From assembly GCF_014208105.1 (NCBI RefSeq), contig NZ_JACHMQ010000001.1, positions 1,054,001 to 1,118,000 on the forward strand: a DNA stretch of 64,000 nucleotides. The letters are read 5' to 3'. The translations under genes were made by a program, and so were the position numbers. The DNA is from Actinomadura coerulea (GTDB lineage Bacteria > Actinomycetota > Actinomycetes > Streptosporangiales > Streptosporangiaceae). Below the pieces are notes generated by a model. The model did no database searches and had not been told where the DNA came from. It saw nothing but the letters and a program-made list of their open reading frames with translations. Position 1 is the stretch's first letter. Every line of letters starts with the position of its first letter. Positions 47,615 through 55,382 of this stretch are shown here, piece by piece.

Positions 47615-47989
47615 TCACGCCGCCCAGGTCTCCAGCGCGAGCAGGTCGCGCATCGACACCATGCCCACCAGCCGGCCGTGGTCGTCCACCGGCAGGTGGC
47701 GGATGCCCGCCTCCAGCATCCGGCGCGCGACGTCCCCCGCGTCCTCGTCCAGCGCGGCGGTCTCCACGCGCGCCGAGGCGTAGCCCGCCGCCTCCTCCGC
47801 GGCCGGGTCGGGCGACGAGGCGAGGGCCCCGGCGAGGTCGCGCTCGGTGATGATCCCGGCGACCCTGTCGCCGTCGAGCACCGCCAGCGCGCCGACCTTC
47901 CTCTCGATCATGCGCCGCGCGACGTCGGCGAGCGGCTCGTCGGCCCGGCAGGCGAAGACCGTCGGCCGGTAAACGTTGCTGACCAGCAT
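47615..47989 (-). CDS. CBS-domain-pair protein, Hrp1-like (Rv2626c-type)
   Basis: 124 aa made almost entirely of two CBS domains: VFACRADEPLADVARRMIERKVGALAVLDGDRVAGIITERDLAGAL and VETAALDEDAGDVARRMLEAGIRHLPVDDHGRLVGMVSMRDLL. Same size and plan as Rv2626c (Hrp1), one of the strongest DosR targets. Unlike Hrp1, the only cysteine is Cys14 (VFACRAD), so the zinc/disulfide pair reported for Hrp1 is not reproduced. It starts 65 bp after USP 12 on the same strand, with ggaggggaac before the ATG, so it is probably cotranscribed from the boxes near 49052-49087. Confidence 0.9.
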   Translation of the reverse strand: MLVSNVYRPTVFACRADEPLADVARRMIERKVGALAVLDGDRVAGIITERDLAGALASSPDPAAEEAAGYASARVETAALDEDAGDVARRMLEAGIRHLPVDDHGRLVGMVSMRDLLALETWAA

Positions 47990-48054
47990 GTTCCCTCCCC
48001 GTTGGATCGATGGTTCCAGCCGTCCGGACGGGTGCCCGGACGCCCGCGCCCTCC

Positions 48055-48993
48055 TCAGCCCGTGCCGCCGCGCGCCGAGGCCCCCGCGGTCTCGGCCGGC
48101 CCGCGCCGCCCGGCGCCGTGGGCGGGCACCACCACCACCGGGGAGGGCGCCTCCTGCAGCGCGGCCTGGGTCACGGGCCCCAGCAGCGTCTGGGGCCCCG
48201 AGCCGATTCCGCGCGCGCCCAGCACCAGCAGCGCCGCGCCTCGGGCCGCGCCGATCAGGGCCTGCCGCGGAGTGTCGACCACGAACTCGGTCTCCAGCGA
48301 CACCCGCGGGTACCGGCTGCGCCAGGGGGCGACGTCCTCCTCGAACCGCGCCATCGCCTCGCGCCGGATCATCTCGGGATCGCTGAAGGGGACGCGGTCC
48401 GGCCCGCGGAACGCGGCCGGGTCCCACCAGCTGCACACGGCCGTCACCGACGCGCCGCGCAGCGCGGCCTCCTCGAAGGCGAAGCCGATGGCCGACTCGC
48501 CGCCCGTGGAGCCGTCCACGCCCACCACGAGCCGCTCGCGACCGCGGGGGGAGGACGGCGGGTCCGGGCGGACGACGACGACCGGGCGGTCGGCGTGGGA
48601 CGCCACCTGGACCGCGGTGGACCCGACCGACAGGCCCTCGAACCCGCCGTGCCCACGCGAGCCGAGCACGACCAGGGAGGCGTCGCGCGACGCCTCCAGC
48701 AGCACGGCCGAGGCCCACCCCCGCTCCAGGCGCCAGCGGACCTCCAGGCCCTCGGCGAGGCCGTGGGCCTTGCGCACGCCCTCGTCCGCCACGATCGCGC
48801 CCGCCCCGCGCAGGACCTCCAGCGTGTCGTTGTCCGGCTGGCGCAGCGGATAGGGCCAGTGCCAGGCATGGCAGACGGTGAGGGGCAGGCGCCGGAGCCG
48901 GGCCTCCCGAACCCCCCAGCGGAGCGCGTCGTCCGCGACGGGCGACCCGTCGTATCCGACCAGGACGGTCCCAGTCCTCTCATGATCGTTCAT
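48055..48993 (-). CDS. Universal stress protein, two USP domains (USP 12)
   Basis: A 312-aa tandem USP of the CHAWHWPYP subgroup. Domain 1 opens TVLVGYDGSPVADDALRWGVREARL and keeps GSRGHGGFEGLSVGSTAVQV. Domain 2 opens LVVGVDGSTGGESAIGFAFEEAAL with ARGIGSGPQTLLGPVTQAAL. A 20-residue Ala/Gly/Arg tail is extra. Domain 2 is closest to that of USP 4 (CxWWDPAxxxxPDRxPFSDP in both), showing direct duplication. First gene of a unit that includes the Hrp1-like protein; two boxes lie 59 and 81 bp upstream. Confidence 0.93.
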   Translation of the reverse strand: MNDHERTGTVLVGYDGSPVADDALRWGVREARLRRLPLTVCHAWHWPYPLRQPDNDTLEVLRGAGAIVADEGVRKAHGLAEGLEVRWRLERGWASAVLLEASRDASLVVLGSRGHGGFEGLSVGSTAVQVASHADRPVVVVRPDPPSSPRGRERLVVGVDGSTGGESAIGFAFEEAALRGASVTAVCSWWDPAAFRGPDRVPFSDPEMIRREAMARFEEDVAPWRSRYPRVSLETEFVVDTPRQALIGAARGAALLVLGARGIGSGPQTLLGPVTQAALQEAPSPVVVVPAHGAGRRGPAETAGASARGGTG

Positions 48994-49051
48994 GGCCGAT
49001 CCCTCCCCCTGTCGGTGAGTTCAGCCTCCCTCGGGCGGAGAGGCGCGGGCA

Positions 49052-49065
49052 GGGGCCGCTGTCCC
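49052..49065 (-). promoter_or_regulatory. DevR-type box (imperfect) before USP 12
   Basis: ggggccgctgtccc; right half GTCCC exact. 22 bp from the stronger box at 49074. Confidence 0.6.
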
Positions 49066-49073
49066 TGGTTCCA

Positions 49074-49087
49074 GGGCCGAAGGTCCC
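49074..49087 (-). promoter_or_regulatory. DevR-type box before USP 12
   Basis: gggccgaaggtccc, identical to boxes at 14347 and 39399. It lies between USP 12 and the divergent DHp mini-protein gene; it is the rightmost copy of the motif. Confidence 0.85.
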
Positions 49088-49220
49088 TCCGACCGGCCTC
49101 ACAAATGCGAACAGAACCGACAAAATGCCTGCAAATCCGCGCCTCGCGGGCGTGGATCGAGGCGCGGTCCGGGGAATGGTTCCGTTTGTACCGTTGGCTC
49201 CCCGTGCAGAGGGCAGAGGG

Positions 49221-49487
49221 ATGACCCATCCGTCACCTGCGCTCAGGCGCGAGCAAGGAGCGCGTGATGCGCAGTGCATCGCCCACGACCTGGCCGACCA
49301 GATCACACGCCGACTGTTCGGCATCGGCCTGGAACTGCACGGCGCCCTGGCCCGGATCCAGGATCCCCATGCGGCCGAGCGCGTTCTGGCGGCTCTGACC
49401 GGGATGGACGACGCCATCGACGACCTGCGCCGTGTCGTCTTCGACCTGCACGCCGCCGCCCGGGACCAGGGCGCCCCCGACCGCTGA
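49221..49487 (+). CDS. Stand-alone DHp (HisKA_3) mini-protein, relic or decoy of a DevS-type kinase
   Basis: 88 aa. AQCIAHDLADQITRRLFGIGLELHGAL corresponds to the HisKA_3 phospho-acceptor helix of DevS (IAKDLHDTVIQRLFATAMGL in this window), with His22 conserved. MDDAIDDLRRVVFDLHAA matches the second helix (LDDTIRQIRSSIFAL). There is no GAF and no ATPase domain, and the frame closes naturally after the second helix. It may be a worn-down kinase gene or a phospho-shuttle/decoy for DevR-DevS. ATG 49221 has agaggg upstream; the boxes at 49052-49087 lie about 150 bp before it. Confidence 0.7.
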   Translation: MTHPSPALRREQGARDAQCIAHDLADQITRRLFGIGLELHGALARIQDPHAAERVLAALTGMDDAIDDLRRVVFDLHAAARDQGAPDR

Positions 49488-49511
49488 GCCCGCGCCCGCC
49501 CGGCGGTCGGT

Positions 49512-49517
49512 TACGTT
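49512..49517 (+). promoter_or_regulatory. -10 element, leaderless start of the 49524 CBS gene
   Basis: TACGTT, then six bases, then GTG 49524. Confidence 0.55.
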
Positions 49518-49523
49518 GGAGCG

Positions 49524-49994
49524 GTGCGCGCACGAGACCTCGCCGTCGAGTACCCGACCGTCACGCCGGACAGCGATGCGCTGGACGCGGCCCGGCTGGT
49601 GGCCGAGCACCGGCTCGCCGGGCTGATCGTGGTCGACCCCGGGCGCCGGCCCGTCGCGGTGATCCCCGCTTCGCAGCTGCTGCGGTCCATCATCCCGCCG
49701 CACGTCCGCGACGACCCCGCCCTGGCCCGGGTCTACGACGAGCGGCACGCCGACATGCTGTGCGCCAGGCTCGGTGAGAAGAGCGTCGCCGACCTGCTCG
49801 GCGAGGATCGCAAGGCGCTGCCCGTCGTCGACGCCGACGCCACCGTCATGGAGATCGCCAGCGTCATGGCGGCCGACCGCAGCCCCGTCGTCGCGGTGAG
49901 CGGCGAGGCCGACCGCACCGACGCGCCGATGATCGGCGTCATCACCGTCGCCCACCTCCTCGACCGGCTCCTGCCCGACCGGCCGCCGGGCTGA
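49524..49994 (+). CDS. CBS-domain protein, 156 aa
   Basis: Two CBS motifs: VRARDLAVEYPTVTPDSDALDAARLVAEHRLAGLIVVDPGRRPVAVI and LPVVDADATVMEIASVMAADRSPVVAVS followed by MIGVITVAHLLDRLL. Between them is an unusual 45-residue insert (IIPPHVRDDPALARVYDERHAD) seen in CBS proteins linked to ion transporters of the CitM/ArsB type. Such a transporter gene is not adjacent. The GTG has TACGTT six bases upstream, so the transcript is probably leaderless; no DevR-type box is present. Confidence 0.83.
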   Translation: MRARDLAVEYPTVTPDSDALDAARLVAEHRLAGLIVVDPGRRPVAVIPASQLLRSIIPPHVRDDPALARVYDERHADMLCARLGEKSVADLLGEDRKALPVVDADATVMEIASVMAADRSPVVAVSGEADRTDAPMIGVITVAHLLDRLLPDRPPG

Positions 49995-50030
49995 GCCGCC
50001 GAGCCCCCGCCGGCGGCTCCGCGCCGGTGC

Positions 50031-50927
50031 TCAGCGCAGGGTGAGCGGGGTCTCGGACTCGACGCGGGTCAGCTTCTCGGGATTGCGGACGTAGTAGAGG
50101 CCGGTGATGCGGGCGCCTTCGACACTGACCGCCAGAACGCCGTCGAGCTCGCCGTCCAGCCGCATGAGGAGCGCCGGGTTGCCGTTGACCATGGTCTGGT
50201 CGACGGTGACCGTGTTCGGCACCCTTCCGGTGCCGCCGATGATGTAGCGGGCCACCTTCCCGGCCCCGGTGACCGGCCGGAGCGCCGCCTGCTTGAGGCC
50301 GCCGCCGTCGCCCACCATCACGACGTCGGGGGCGAGCACGTCGAGGAGCCCCTGGAGGTCGCCGGTGTCGAGCGCGCGCCGGAACGACTCCAGGACCGCC
50401 CGGGTCTCGCTCTGCGAGACCGCCTCGCGGGGACGGCGGGCGTCGACGTGCCGGCGGGCGCGGTGGGCGATCTGTCGGACGGCCGCGGGGCTCTTGCCGA
50501 CCGCGGCCGCGATCTCCCCGTAGCCGACGTCGAAGACCTCGCGCAGCACGAAGACGGCGCGTTCGGTGGGCGCCAGCGTCTCCAGGACGAGCATCAGCGC
50601 CATCGACATGTTCTCGGCGAGCTCGACGTCCTCGGCCACGTCGGGCGAGGTGAGCAGCGGCTCGGGCAGCCAGGGGCCCACGTAGGACTCCTTGCGGCGC
50701 GTCATCGTGCGCAACCGGTTGAGCGCCTGCCGGGTCGTGATACGGACCAGGTAGGCGCGCCGGTCGCGCACCTGCCCCAGGTCGACCTTCACCCACCGCA
50801 GCCAGGTCTCCTGGAGGACGTCCTCGGCGTCGGCGGCGGAACCGAGCATCTCGTAGGCGACGGTGAACAGCAGGTTGCGGTGGGTGACGAAGTCCTCGGT
50901 CGCCGGATCGGCGGCGTGGTCGCTCAC
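50031..50927 (-). CDS. sigJ: ECF41/SigJ-type RNA polymerase sigma factor
   Basis: 298 aa. Region 2 is HRNLLFTVAYEMLGSAADAEDVLQETWLRW, region 4 is LAPTERAVFVLREVFDVGYGEIAAAVGKSPAAVRQIAHRARRHV. The C-terminal ~100 residues form a SnoaL/NTF2-like domain (LDTGDLQGLLDVLAPDVVMVGDGGGLKQAA, with DGGG) that regulates the sigma factor in place of an anti-sigma protein. ECF41 members usually sit beside a COE (carboxymuconolactone/ DoxX-like) target; none is adjacent, so the target is not evident. In M. tuberculosis SigJ responds to peroxide. Confidence 0.92.
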   Translation of the reverse strand: MSDHAADPATEDFVTHRNLLFTVAYEMLGSAADAEDVLQETWLRWVKVDLGQVRDRRAYLVRITTRQALNRLRTMTRRKESYVGPWLPEPLLTSPDVAEDVELAENMSMALMLVLETLAPTERAVFVLREVFDVGYGEIAAAVGKSPAAVRQIAHRARRHVDARRPREAVSQSETRAVLESFRRALDTGDLQGLLDVLAPDVVMVGDGGGLKQAALRPVTGAGKVARYIIGGTGRVPNTVTVDQTMVNGNPALLMRLDGELDGVLAVSVEGARITGLYYVRNPEKLTRVESETPLTLR

Positions 50928-51029
50928 GGATTCATCCTTTCCCGCGCGGGTCGTCCACAGGACACCGCGGGCGGCCCGTCCGTGACACGGGCGCGCGTGT
51001 GCTCCGTCACAGCCGCGCGTGCGGCCGCC

Positions 51030-51248
51030 TCAGCGGACGGGCTGCCCGGAACCGGACGCCGGACGCGCGGCGGGGTGCGTGTGCCGCATGCCCCGCGAGC
51101 GGTACACGATATACGGCCTGGCCAGGTACCCGTCGTTCACGCCCTTGGACGTCATGCCGTCGCGCTCGGCGACCGGGCAGAGCGCGGCGATCGTGCGCAC
51201 GTGCGCGGCCGCCGCGATCACCAGGGCCTCGTCCCAGCCGATCCGCAC
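51030..51248 (-). CDS. Hypothetical small protein, 72 aa
   Basis: GTG at 51248 with aagggcgg upstream; reads RIGWDEALVIAAAAHVRTIA then CPVAERDGMTSKGVNDGYLARPYIVYRSRGMRH. Not recognised. The composition looks like a globular protein or the C-terminal part of a larger one rather than a chance antisense frame. It follows the TetR gene on the same strand by 48 bp. Could be a remnant. Confidence 0.4.
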   Translation of the reverse strand: MRIGWDEALVIAAAAHVRTIAALCPVAERDGMTSKGVNDGYLARPYIVYRSRGMRHTHPAARPASGSGQPVR

Positions 51249-51296
51249 CAGGCCGCCCTTGCCGCGCGCCCGCCGGCGGCGCCGCCGGCGCGACCG

Positions 51297-51950
51297 TCAG
51301 TGGAGGCGGTGGTGGAGGGGCGCGGCGAGTTCGGCCGTGCTCAGCGTCAGCGCGACGGTGTAGTCGATCAGGTGGTCGCGATCGACGTCCAGGCCGCCGC
51401 GGAACCAGGTGGTGAACAGCTCCCAGAGCCCGGCCGTGAGCGTCAGGCCGGTCAGCTCCACGTCGGCGTCGGAGAGCGGGACCTGGTCGAGGGTCTCGTG
51501 GGTCTGGACGGCGAAGATCGCGGCCATGGTCCGGATGATCTCGATCCGCCGGCGCTGGAGCAGGGGGGAGGACGGGAAGGCGTGGGTGAGGATGTGGGCC
51601 CGGCGCGGGTCGGTGGTCAGGAAGTCGAAGACGGCGGTGACCACGGCGCGGGTGCGGGCCTGCGGATGGCGGGGCGCCCGGCGGGCGGCGGACAGGATCA
51701 CGTCGGTGCCCTGGGCGACCTGGTCGTCGACGATCGCGAGGAGGAGGGTGTCGCGGTCCGTGAAGTTCTCGTAGAAGTAGCGGTCGTTGAGGCCGGCCTC
51801 GGCGCACACCTTCCGCACGGTCGTGGCGGCCCATCCCTGGGTGCCCAGCAGTTCCAGCCCGGCGGCCAGCAGCGCGGCCCGGCGGCGGGCCCGGCGCTCG
51901 TCTGCGGGCACGCCGCCGTAGGGGCGCGCGCGGGGGTTCCGGGACGTCAC
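51297..51950 (-). CDS. TetR-family transcriptional regulator
   Basis: 217 aa. The DNA-binding domain is RRAALLAAGLELLGTQGWAATTVRKVCAEAGLNDRYFYENFTDRDTLLLAIVDD, followed by an all-helical ligand domain ending LTAGLWELFTTWFRGGLDVDRDHLIDY. The GTG start is 55 bp from a CACCAG/CTGGTG dyad between it and the divergent cytochrome P450 gene, which it probably represses. The effector may be a steroid or lipid by association with the P450 type. Confidence 0.9.
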   Translation of the reverse strand: MTSRNPRARPYGGVPADERRARRRAALLAAGLELLGTQGWAATTVRKVCAEAGLNDRYFYENFTDRDTLLLAIVDDQVAQGTDVILSAARRAPRHPQARTRAVVTAVFDFLTTDPRRAHILTHAFPSSPLLQRRRIEIIRTMAAIFAVQTHETLDQVPLSDADVELTGLTLTAGLWELFTTWFRGGLDVDRDHLIDYTVALTLSTAELAAPLHHRLH

Positions 51951-52004
51951 AGCCCCGATTGTGCCGCATCCCTTGACTTCCTCCGCAAATCTGGAGACCG
52001 TACA

Positions 52005-52022
52005 CACCAGATATTTCTGGTG
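52005..52022. promoter_or_regulatory. TetR-type operator between regulator and P450
   Basis: CACCAG-atattt-CTGGTG, an 18-bp dyad; a further half-site CACCAG follows at 52031. TTGACT (51973) upstream could be the P450 -35, putting the dyad over the -10 region. Confidence 0.72.
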
Positions 52023-52062
52023 CGCGACTTCACCAGAAACTCGGTCACGACGAGACGGGAGC

Positions 52063-53394
52063 GTGAGGCCGGTGGCCACGGAGATCCCCCCGCAGCCGGC
52101 ACTGGCGGACATCGACCTGAGCGACCTGCGGTTCTGGGCCCGCCCGCTGGAGGAGCGGGCGCGGGCGTTCGCGCTGCTGCGCGCCCAGCCGGGTCCGGTG
52201 TTCTTCACCCTGCCCAAGCTCCCCTTCCTCCGGCAGAGCCCGGGGTCCTGGGCGCTGGTCCACCACGCCGACGTGACGGAGGCCAGCCGCCACCCGGAGG
52301 TGTTCAGCAGCGAGCCGAGCGCCACCAGCCCGGCCGACATGCCGCGCTGGATGGACGGCTACTTCAACTCGATGATCGACATGGACGATCCGCGGCACGC
52401 CAAGATCCGCCGGATCGTCTCCCGGGCGTTCAGCCCCAGGATGCTCGCCAAGGCCGAGGACGACATCGCCCGGCGGGCCGCCCGGATCGTGGACGAGCTG
52501 GTCGAGGCCGGCGGCGGCGACTTCGTGTCCGGGGCGGCGGCGCGGCTGCCGGTCGAGGTCATCTGCGACATGCTGGGCATCCCCGCCCGGCACCACCGGC
52601 GGGTCGTGGAGCTGACCAACATCATCGTCGGCTACAGCGACCCCGAGTACGTGGGCGCCACCATCGAGTACAGGGACGGCGCCGCGAAACCGGGCCGGCT
52701 CGGCACGCTGCGCATGCTGGGCACGGTGGCGTCGGCGGGGTGGCGGCTGCACCGGCTGGCGGCCCGGCTCGGACGGGAGCGCAGGGCGGTCCCCACCGGC
52801 GACCTGACCTCGGCGCTGGTGAACGCCAACGTCGACGGCGAACGGCTGACCCCGCGCGAGTTCGCCACGTTCTTCCTGCTGCTGGTGGTGGCCGGGAACG
52901 AGACCACCCGCAACGCGATCGCGCACGGCCTGAAGCTGTTCACCGAGCATCCCGACCAGCGCGAACTGCTGCTGGCCGACTTCGACGGACGCATCGCCGG
53001 GGCCGTCGAGGAGATCGTTCGCTTCAGCAGCCCGGTCATCTTCATGCGGCGCAACCTCACCCGCGACCACGAGATGAACGGCCACACCTTCCGCGAGGGC
53101 GACCGGGTGACGCTGTTCTACTGGTCCGCCAACCGCGACGAGGCGGTCTTCGCCGACCCCGACCGCTTCGACATCACGCGCTCGCCCAACCCGCACGTCG
53201 GGTTCGGCGGCCCCGGCCCGCACTTCTGCCTGGGCGCCAACCTGGCACGGCGAGAGATCACCGTGATGTTCCGCGAGCTGTTCACCCGCCTGCCCGACAT
53301 CGCCGCGGGAGAGCCCGACCGGCTCATGTCCGGCTTCATCAACGGCTACAAGCGCCTGCCCTGCACCTTCACCCCTCCGCGGACCACGCGCTGA
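52063..53394 (+). CDS. Cytochrome P450, CYP125/CYP142-like
   Basis: 443 aa from GTG 52063 (GTG 52072 is an alternative). I-helix VVAGNETTRNAIAHG with AGxET; ExxR as EEIVRFSSP; haem loop HVGFGGPGPHFCLGANLARREI with proximal Cys389. The GFGG-GPHFCLGA wording and MRRNLTRDHEMNGHTFREGDRV resemble actinobacterial CYP125/142/124 enzymes that hydroxylate the side chain of cholesterol or branched lipids. No ferredoxin gene is adjacent. Divergent from TetR, with the operator between. Confidence 0.92.
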   Translation: MRPVATEIPPQPALADIDLSDLRFWARPLEERARAFALLRAQPGPVFFTLPKLPFLRQSPGSWALVHHADVTEASRHPEVFSSEPSATSPADMPRWMDGYFNSMIDMDDPRHAKIRRIVSRAFSPRMLAKAEDDIARRAARIVDELVEAGGGDFVSGAAARLPVEVICDMLGIPARHHRRVVELTNIIVGYSDPEYVGATIEYRDGAAKPGRLGTLRMLGTVASAGWRLHRLAARLGRERRAVPTGDLTSALVNANVDGERLTPREFATFFLLLVVAGNETTRNAIAHGLKLFTEHPDQRELLLADFDGRIAGAVEEIVRFSSPVIFMRRNLTRDHEMNGHTFREGDRVTLFYWSANRDEAVFADPDRFDITRSPNPHVGFGGPGPHFCLGANLARREITVMFRELFTRLPDIAAGEPDRLMSGFINGYKRLPCTFTPPRTTR

Positions 53395-53410
53395 AAGGCC
53401 GGTGCGCGGT

Positions 53411-54694
53411 TCAGTGCTGGCCGGGCACGGGCGGCCGCCCTGGGCGCTCCACCTCGTCCCGCCCGTCTTCCCGGGAGTCGGCGGGGCCGGCGGGCGCCGG
53501 GACCTCCTGCTTCCGGCGTGCGCCCGGCCGGGTGCGGGACGGCCGGATGCCGCGCCAGCGGATGAAGGGTTCGACGCCGCGGGCGATCAGCGGCCCGGCG
53601 ATGGCCAGCATCAGCACGTAGGCGGCGGCCAGCGGCCCGAGCCGGGGATTGATGCCGTCCGACACCGCCAGCCCGGCGATGACGATGTTGAACTCGCCGC
53701 GCGGGACCAGCGCCGCTCCGGCGCGCAGGCGCCCGCGGGAGGCCACGCCCGCCCGGCGGGCGGCCAGCCAGCCCGAGGCGAGCTTGGTGGCGATCCCGGC
53801 CACGGCGAGCAGCGCGGCCACGCCCAGCACGGGAGGCAGCTGGCCGGGATCGGTGTGCAGGCCGAAGAACACGAAGAACACCGCGGCGAACAGGTCCCGC
53901 AGCGGGGCCAGCAGCTCGCGCGCTGTGTGGGCCAGCGGGCCCGACAGGGCGATGCCGACCAGGAACGCCCCGACCGCCGCCGACACCTGCAGCTGCTGGG
54001 CCAGGCCGGCGACCAGCAGGGTCAGGCCCAGCACCTTCAGCAGCAGCACCTCGTCGGTCGGGCTGGCCACGAACCGCTCCACCAGCCGGCCGTGCCGCAG
54101 CGCGATGAACAGGATCAGGGTGATGGTGGCGGCGGCGATGCCGAGCGTGGTCGCCCCGGCGACCAGCGAGGCCCCGGCGAGAAGCGCGGTGAGGATCGGC
54201 AGGTAGGCGGCCATCGCGAGGTCCTCGAAGACGAGGATCGACAGCACCGCCGGGGTCTCCCGGTTGCCCAGCCACCCGAGGTCGCCCATGACCTTCGCGG
54301 TGATCCCGGACGAGGTGACGTAGGTGATGCCGCCGAGCGCCACCGCGGCCACCGGCCCCCAGTCCAGGATCAGCGCCACCGCCACACCCGGAGCGGCGTT
54401 CAGCACCAGGTCCGCAAGTCCTGCCGGGGCCGAGGTGCGCAGCGTTCCGACCAGTTCGCCCGCGGTGTACTCCAGCCCGAGGGTGAACAGGAGCAGGATG
54501 ACCCCCACCTCGGCGCCGAGCGAGACGAACTCCTCGCTGGCGCCGAACGGCAGGATGCCGCCCGAACCGAAGGCCAGCCCGGCCACCAGGTACAGGGGGA
54601 TCGGCGAGATGGAGAAGCGGACCGCCACCGCGCCCAGCAGGCCCAGCGCCAGGACGATCGCCCCTAGTTCGATCAGTTGTGTGGCAGCGTGCAT
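53411..54694 (-). CDS. CPA2-family K+/H+ antiporter (KhtU/KefB-like)
   Basis: 427 aa, 12-13 helices. LIELGAIVLALGLLGAVAVRFSISPIPLYLVAGLAFGSGG is the first domain start; GVILLLFTLGLEYTAGEL, SSGITAKVM, LVFEDLAMAAYLPILTALL (ion-path Asp) and GAFLVGIALSG follow. The tail is a basic/proline-rich cytosolic extension without an RCK domain. That domain is encoded separately in the preceding gene, as in the KhtTU antiporter of Bacillus, which exports K+ at alkaline pH. The two genes are 7 bp apart. Confidence 0.9.
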   Translation of the reverse strand: MHAATQLIELGAIVLALGLLGAVAVRFSISPIPLYLVAGLAFGSGGILPFGASEEFVSLGAEVGVILLLFTLGLEYTAGELVGTLRTSAPAGLADLVLNAAPGVAVALILDWGPVAAVALGGITYVTSSGITAKVMGDLGWLGNRETPAVLSILVFEDLAMAAYLPILTALLAGASLVAGATTLGIAAATITLILFIALRHGRLVERFVASPTDEVLLLKVLGLTLLVAGLAQQLQVSAAVGAFLVGIALSGPLAHTARELLAPLRDLFAAVFFVFFGLHTDPGQLPPVLGVAALLAVAGIATKLASGWLAARRAGVASRGRLRAGAALVPRGEFNIVIAGLAVSDGINPRLGPLAAAYVLMLAIAGPLIARGVEPFIRWRGIRPSRTRPGARRKQEVPAPAGPADSREDGRDEVERPGRPPVPGQH

Positions 54695-54701
54695 GGTCCT
54701 C

Positions 54702-55184
54702 TCACCCGCCGTGCAGGATGGTCGCGACGGCGGCGGTGCCCTCGTCGGTGCCGACCACCACCACGACGTCCTCGGCGCGGAACTGAAAGTCGGGGCGCGG
54801 GCTGGCGATGACCTCGCCGTCGCGCACCACCGCCACGATCGAGGCGCCGGAGCGGGTGCGGGCCCGGGTGTCGCCCAGCCGGCGGCCCGCGAACGGCGAG
54901 GCGGCGGTCAGCAGGATCTGCTCGGTGACCAGCCCCTCGACCTGCCGGTTGAGCTCGGCCAGCCGCTCCACCACCCGGCCGGTGCCGAGCAGCTCGGCCA
55001 GGGCGTTGGCCTCCTCGTCCGCCAGCGCCACCGACACCACGCAGGTGTCGGGGTCGTCCTTGTCGTAGATGACCAGGTCGCGGCGGCCCGTGCGGTGCGA
55101 CACCACTCCGATCTGGCGCCCGCGCCCGGTGGTGAACACGTGCCGCAGCCCGATCCCCGGCAGCGATGTCCGCTCGACGTCCAT
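54702..55184 (-). CDS. RCK_C/TrkA-C regulatory subunit (KhtT/AmhT-like)
   Basis: 160 aa. An N-terminal ~70-residue domain (GIGLRHVFTTGRGRQIGVVSHRTGRRDLVIYDKDDPDT) precedes a TrkA-C domain: GRRLGDTRARTRSGASIVAVVRDGEVIASPRPDFQFRAEDVVVVVGTDEG. KhtT of Bacillus has this size and controls KhtU through cyclic di-AMP. It is encoded just upstream of the antiporter with gggagagg before the ATG. Confidence 0.9.
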   Translation of the reverse strand: MDVERTSLPGIGLRHVFTTGRGRQIGVVSHRTGRRDLVIYDKDDPDTCVVSVALADEEANALAELLGTGRVVERLAELNRQVEGLVTEQILLTAASPFAGRRLGDTRARTRSGASIVAVVRDGEVIASPRPDFQFRAEDVVVVVGTDEGTAAVATILHGG

Positions 55185-55282
55185 GACCCTCTCCCGCCTT
55201 CTCCATGATCTTCTCGGCCGCCCGAAGCGCGCCCCGGCATGCCCGCGTGCCGGCCCCGGCCGTCCTTGATCGCCGTCCTTGG

Positions 55283-55306
55283 GGTTTTGGACACGATTTC
55301 AAAACC
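55283..55306 (-). terminator. Inverted repeat between MFS and KhtT-like genes
   Basis: GGTTTTG-N10-CAAAACC, about 75 bp after the stop of the MFS gene on the minus strand and about 100 bp before the KhtT-like start. It may terminate the MarR-MFS transcript or act as an operator. Confidence 0.4.
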
Positions 55307-55382
55307 GACCGGAACACGACCCTAGGCGAAACCCACCCATGTGAGCGCACCCGCGGGGGCGCTGCCGGCGGGCGCGAGGGCA

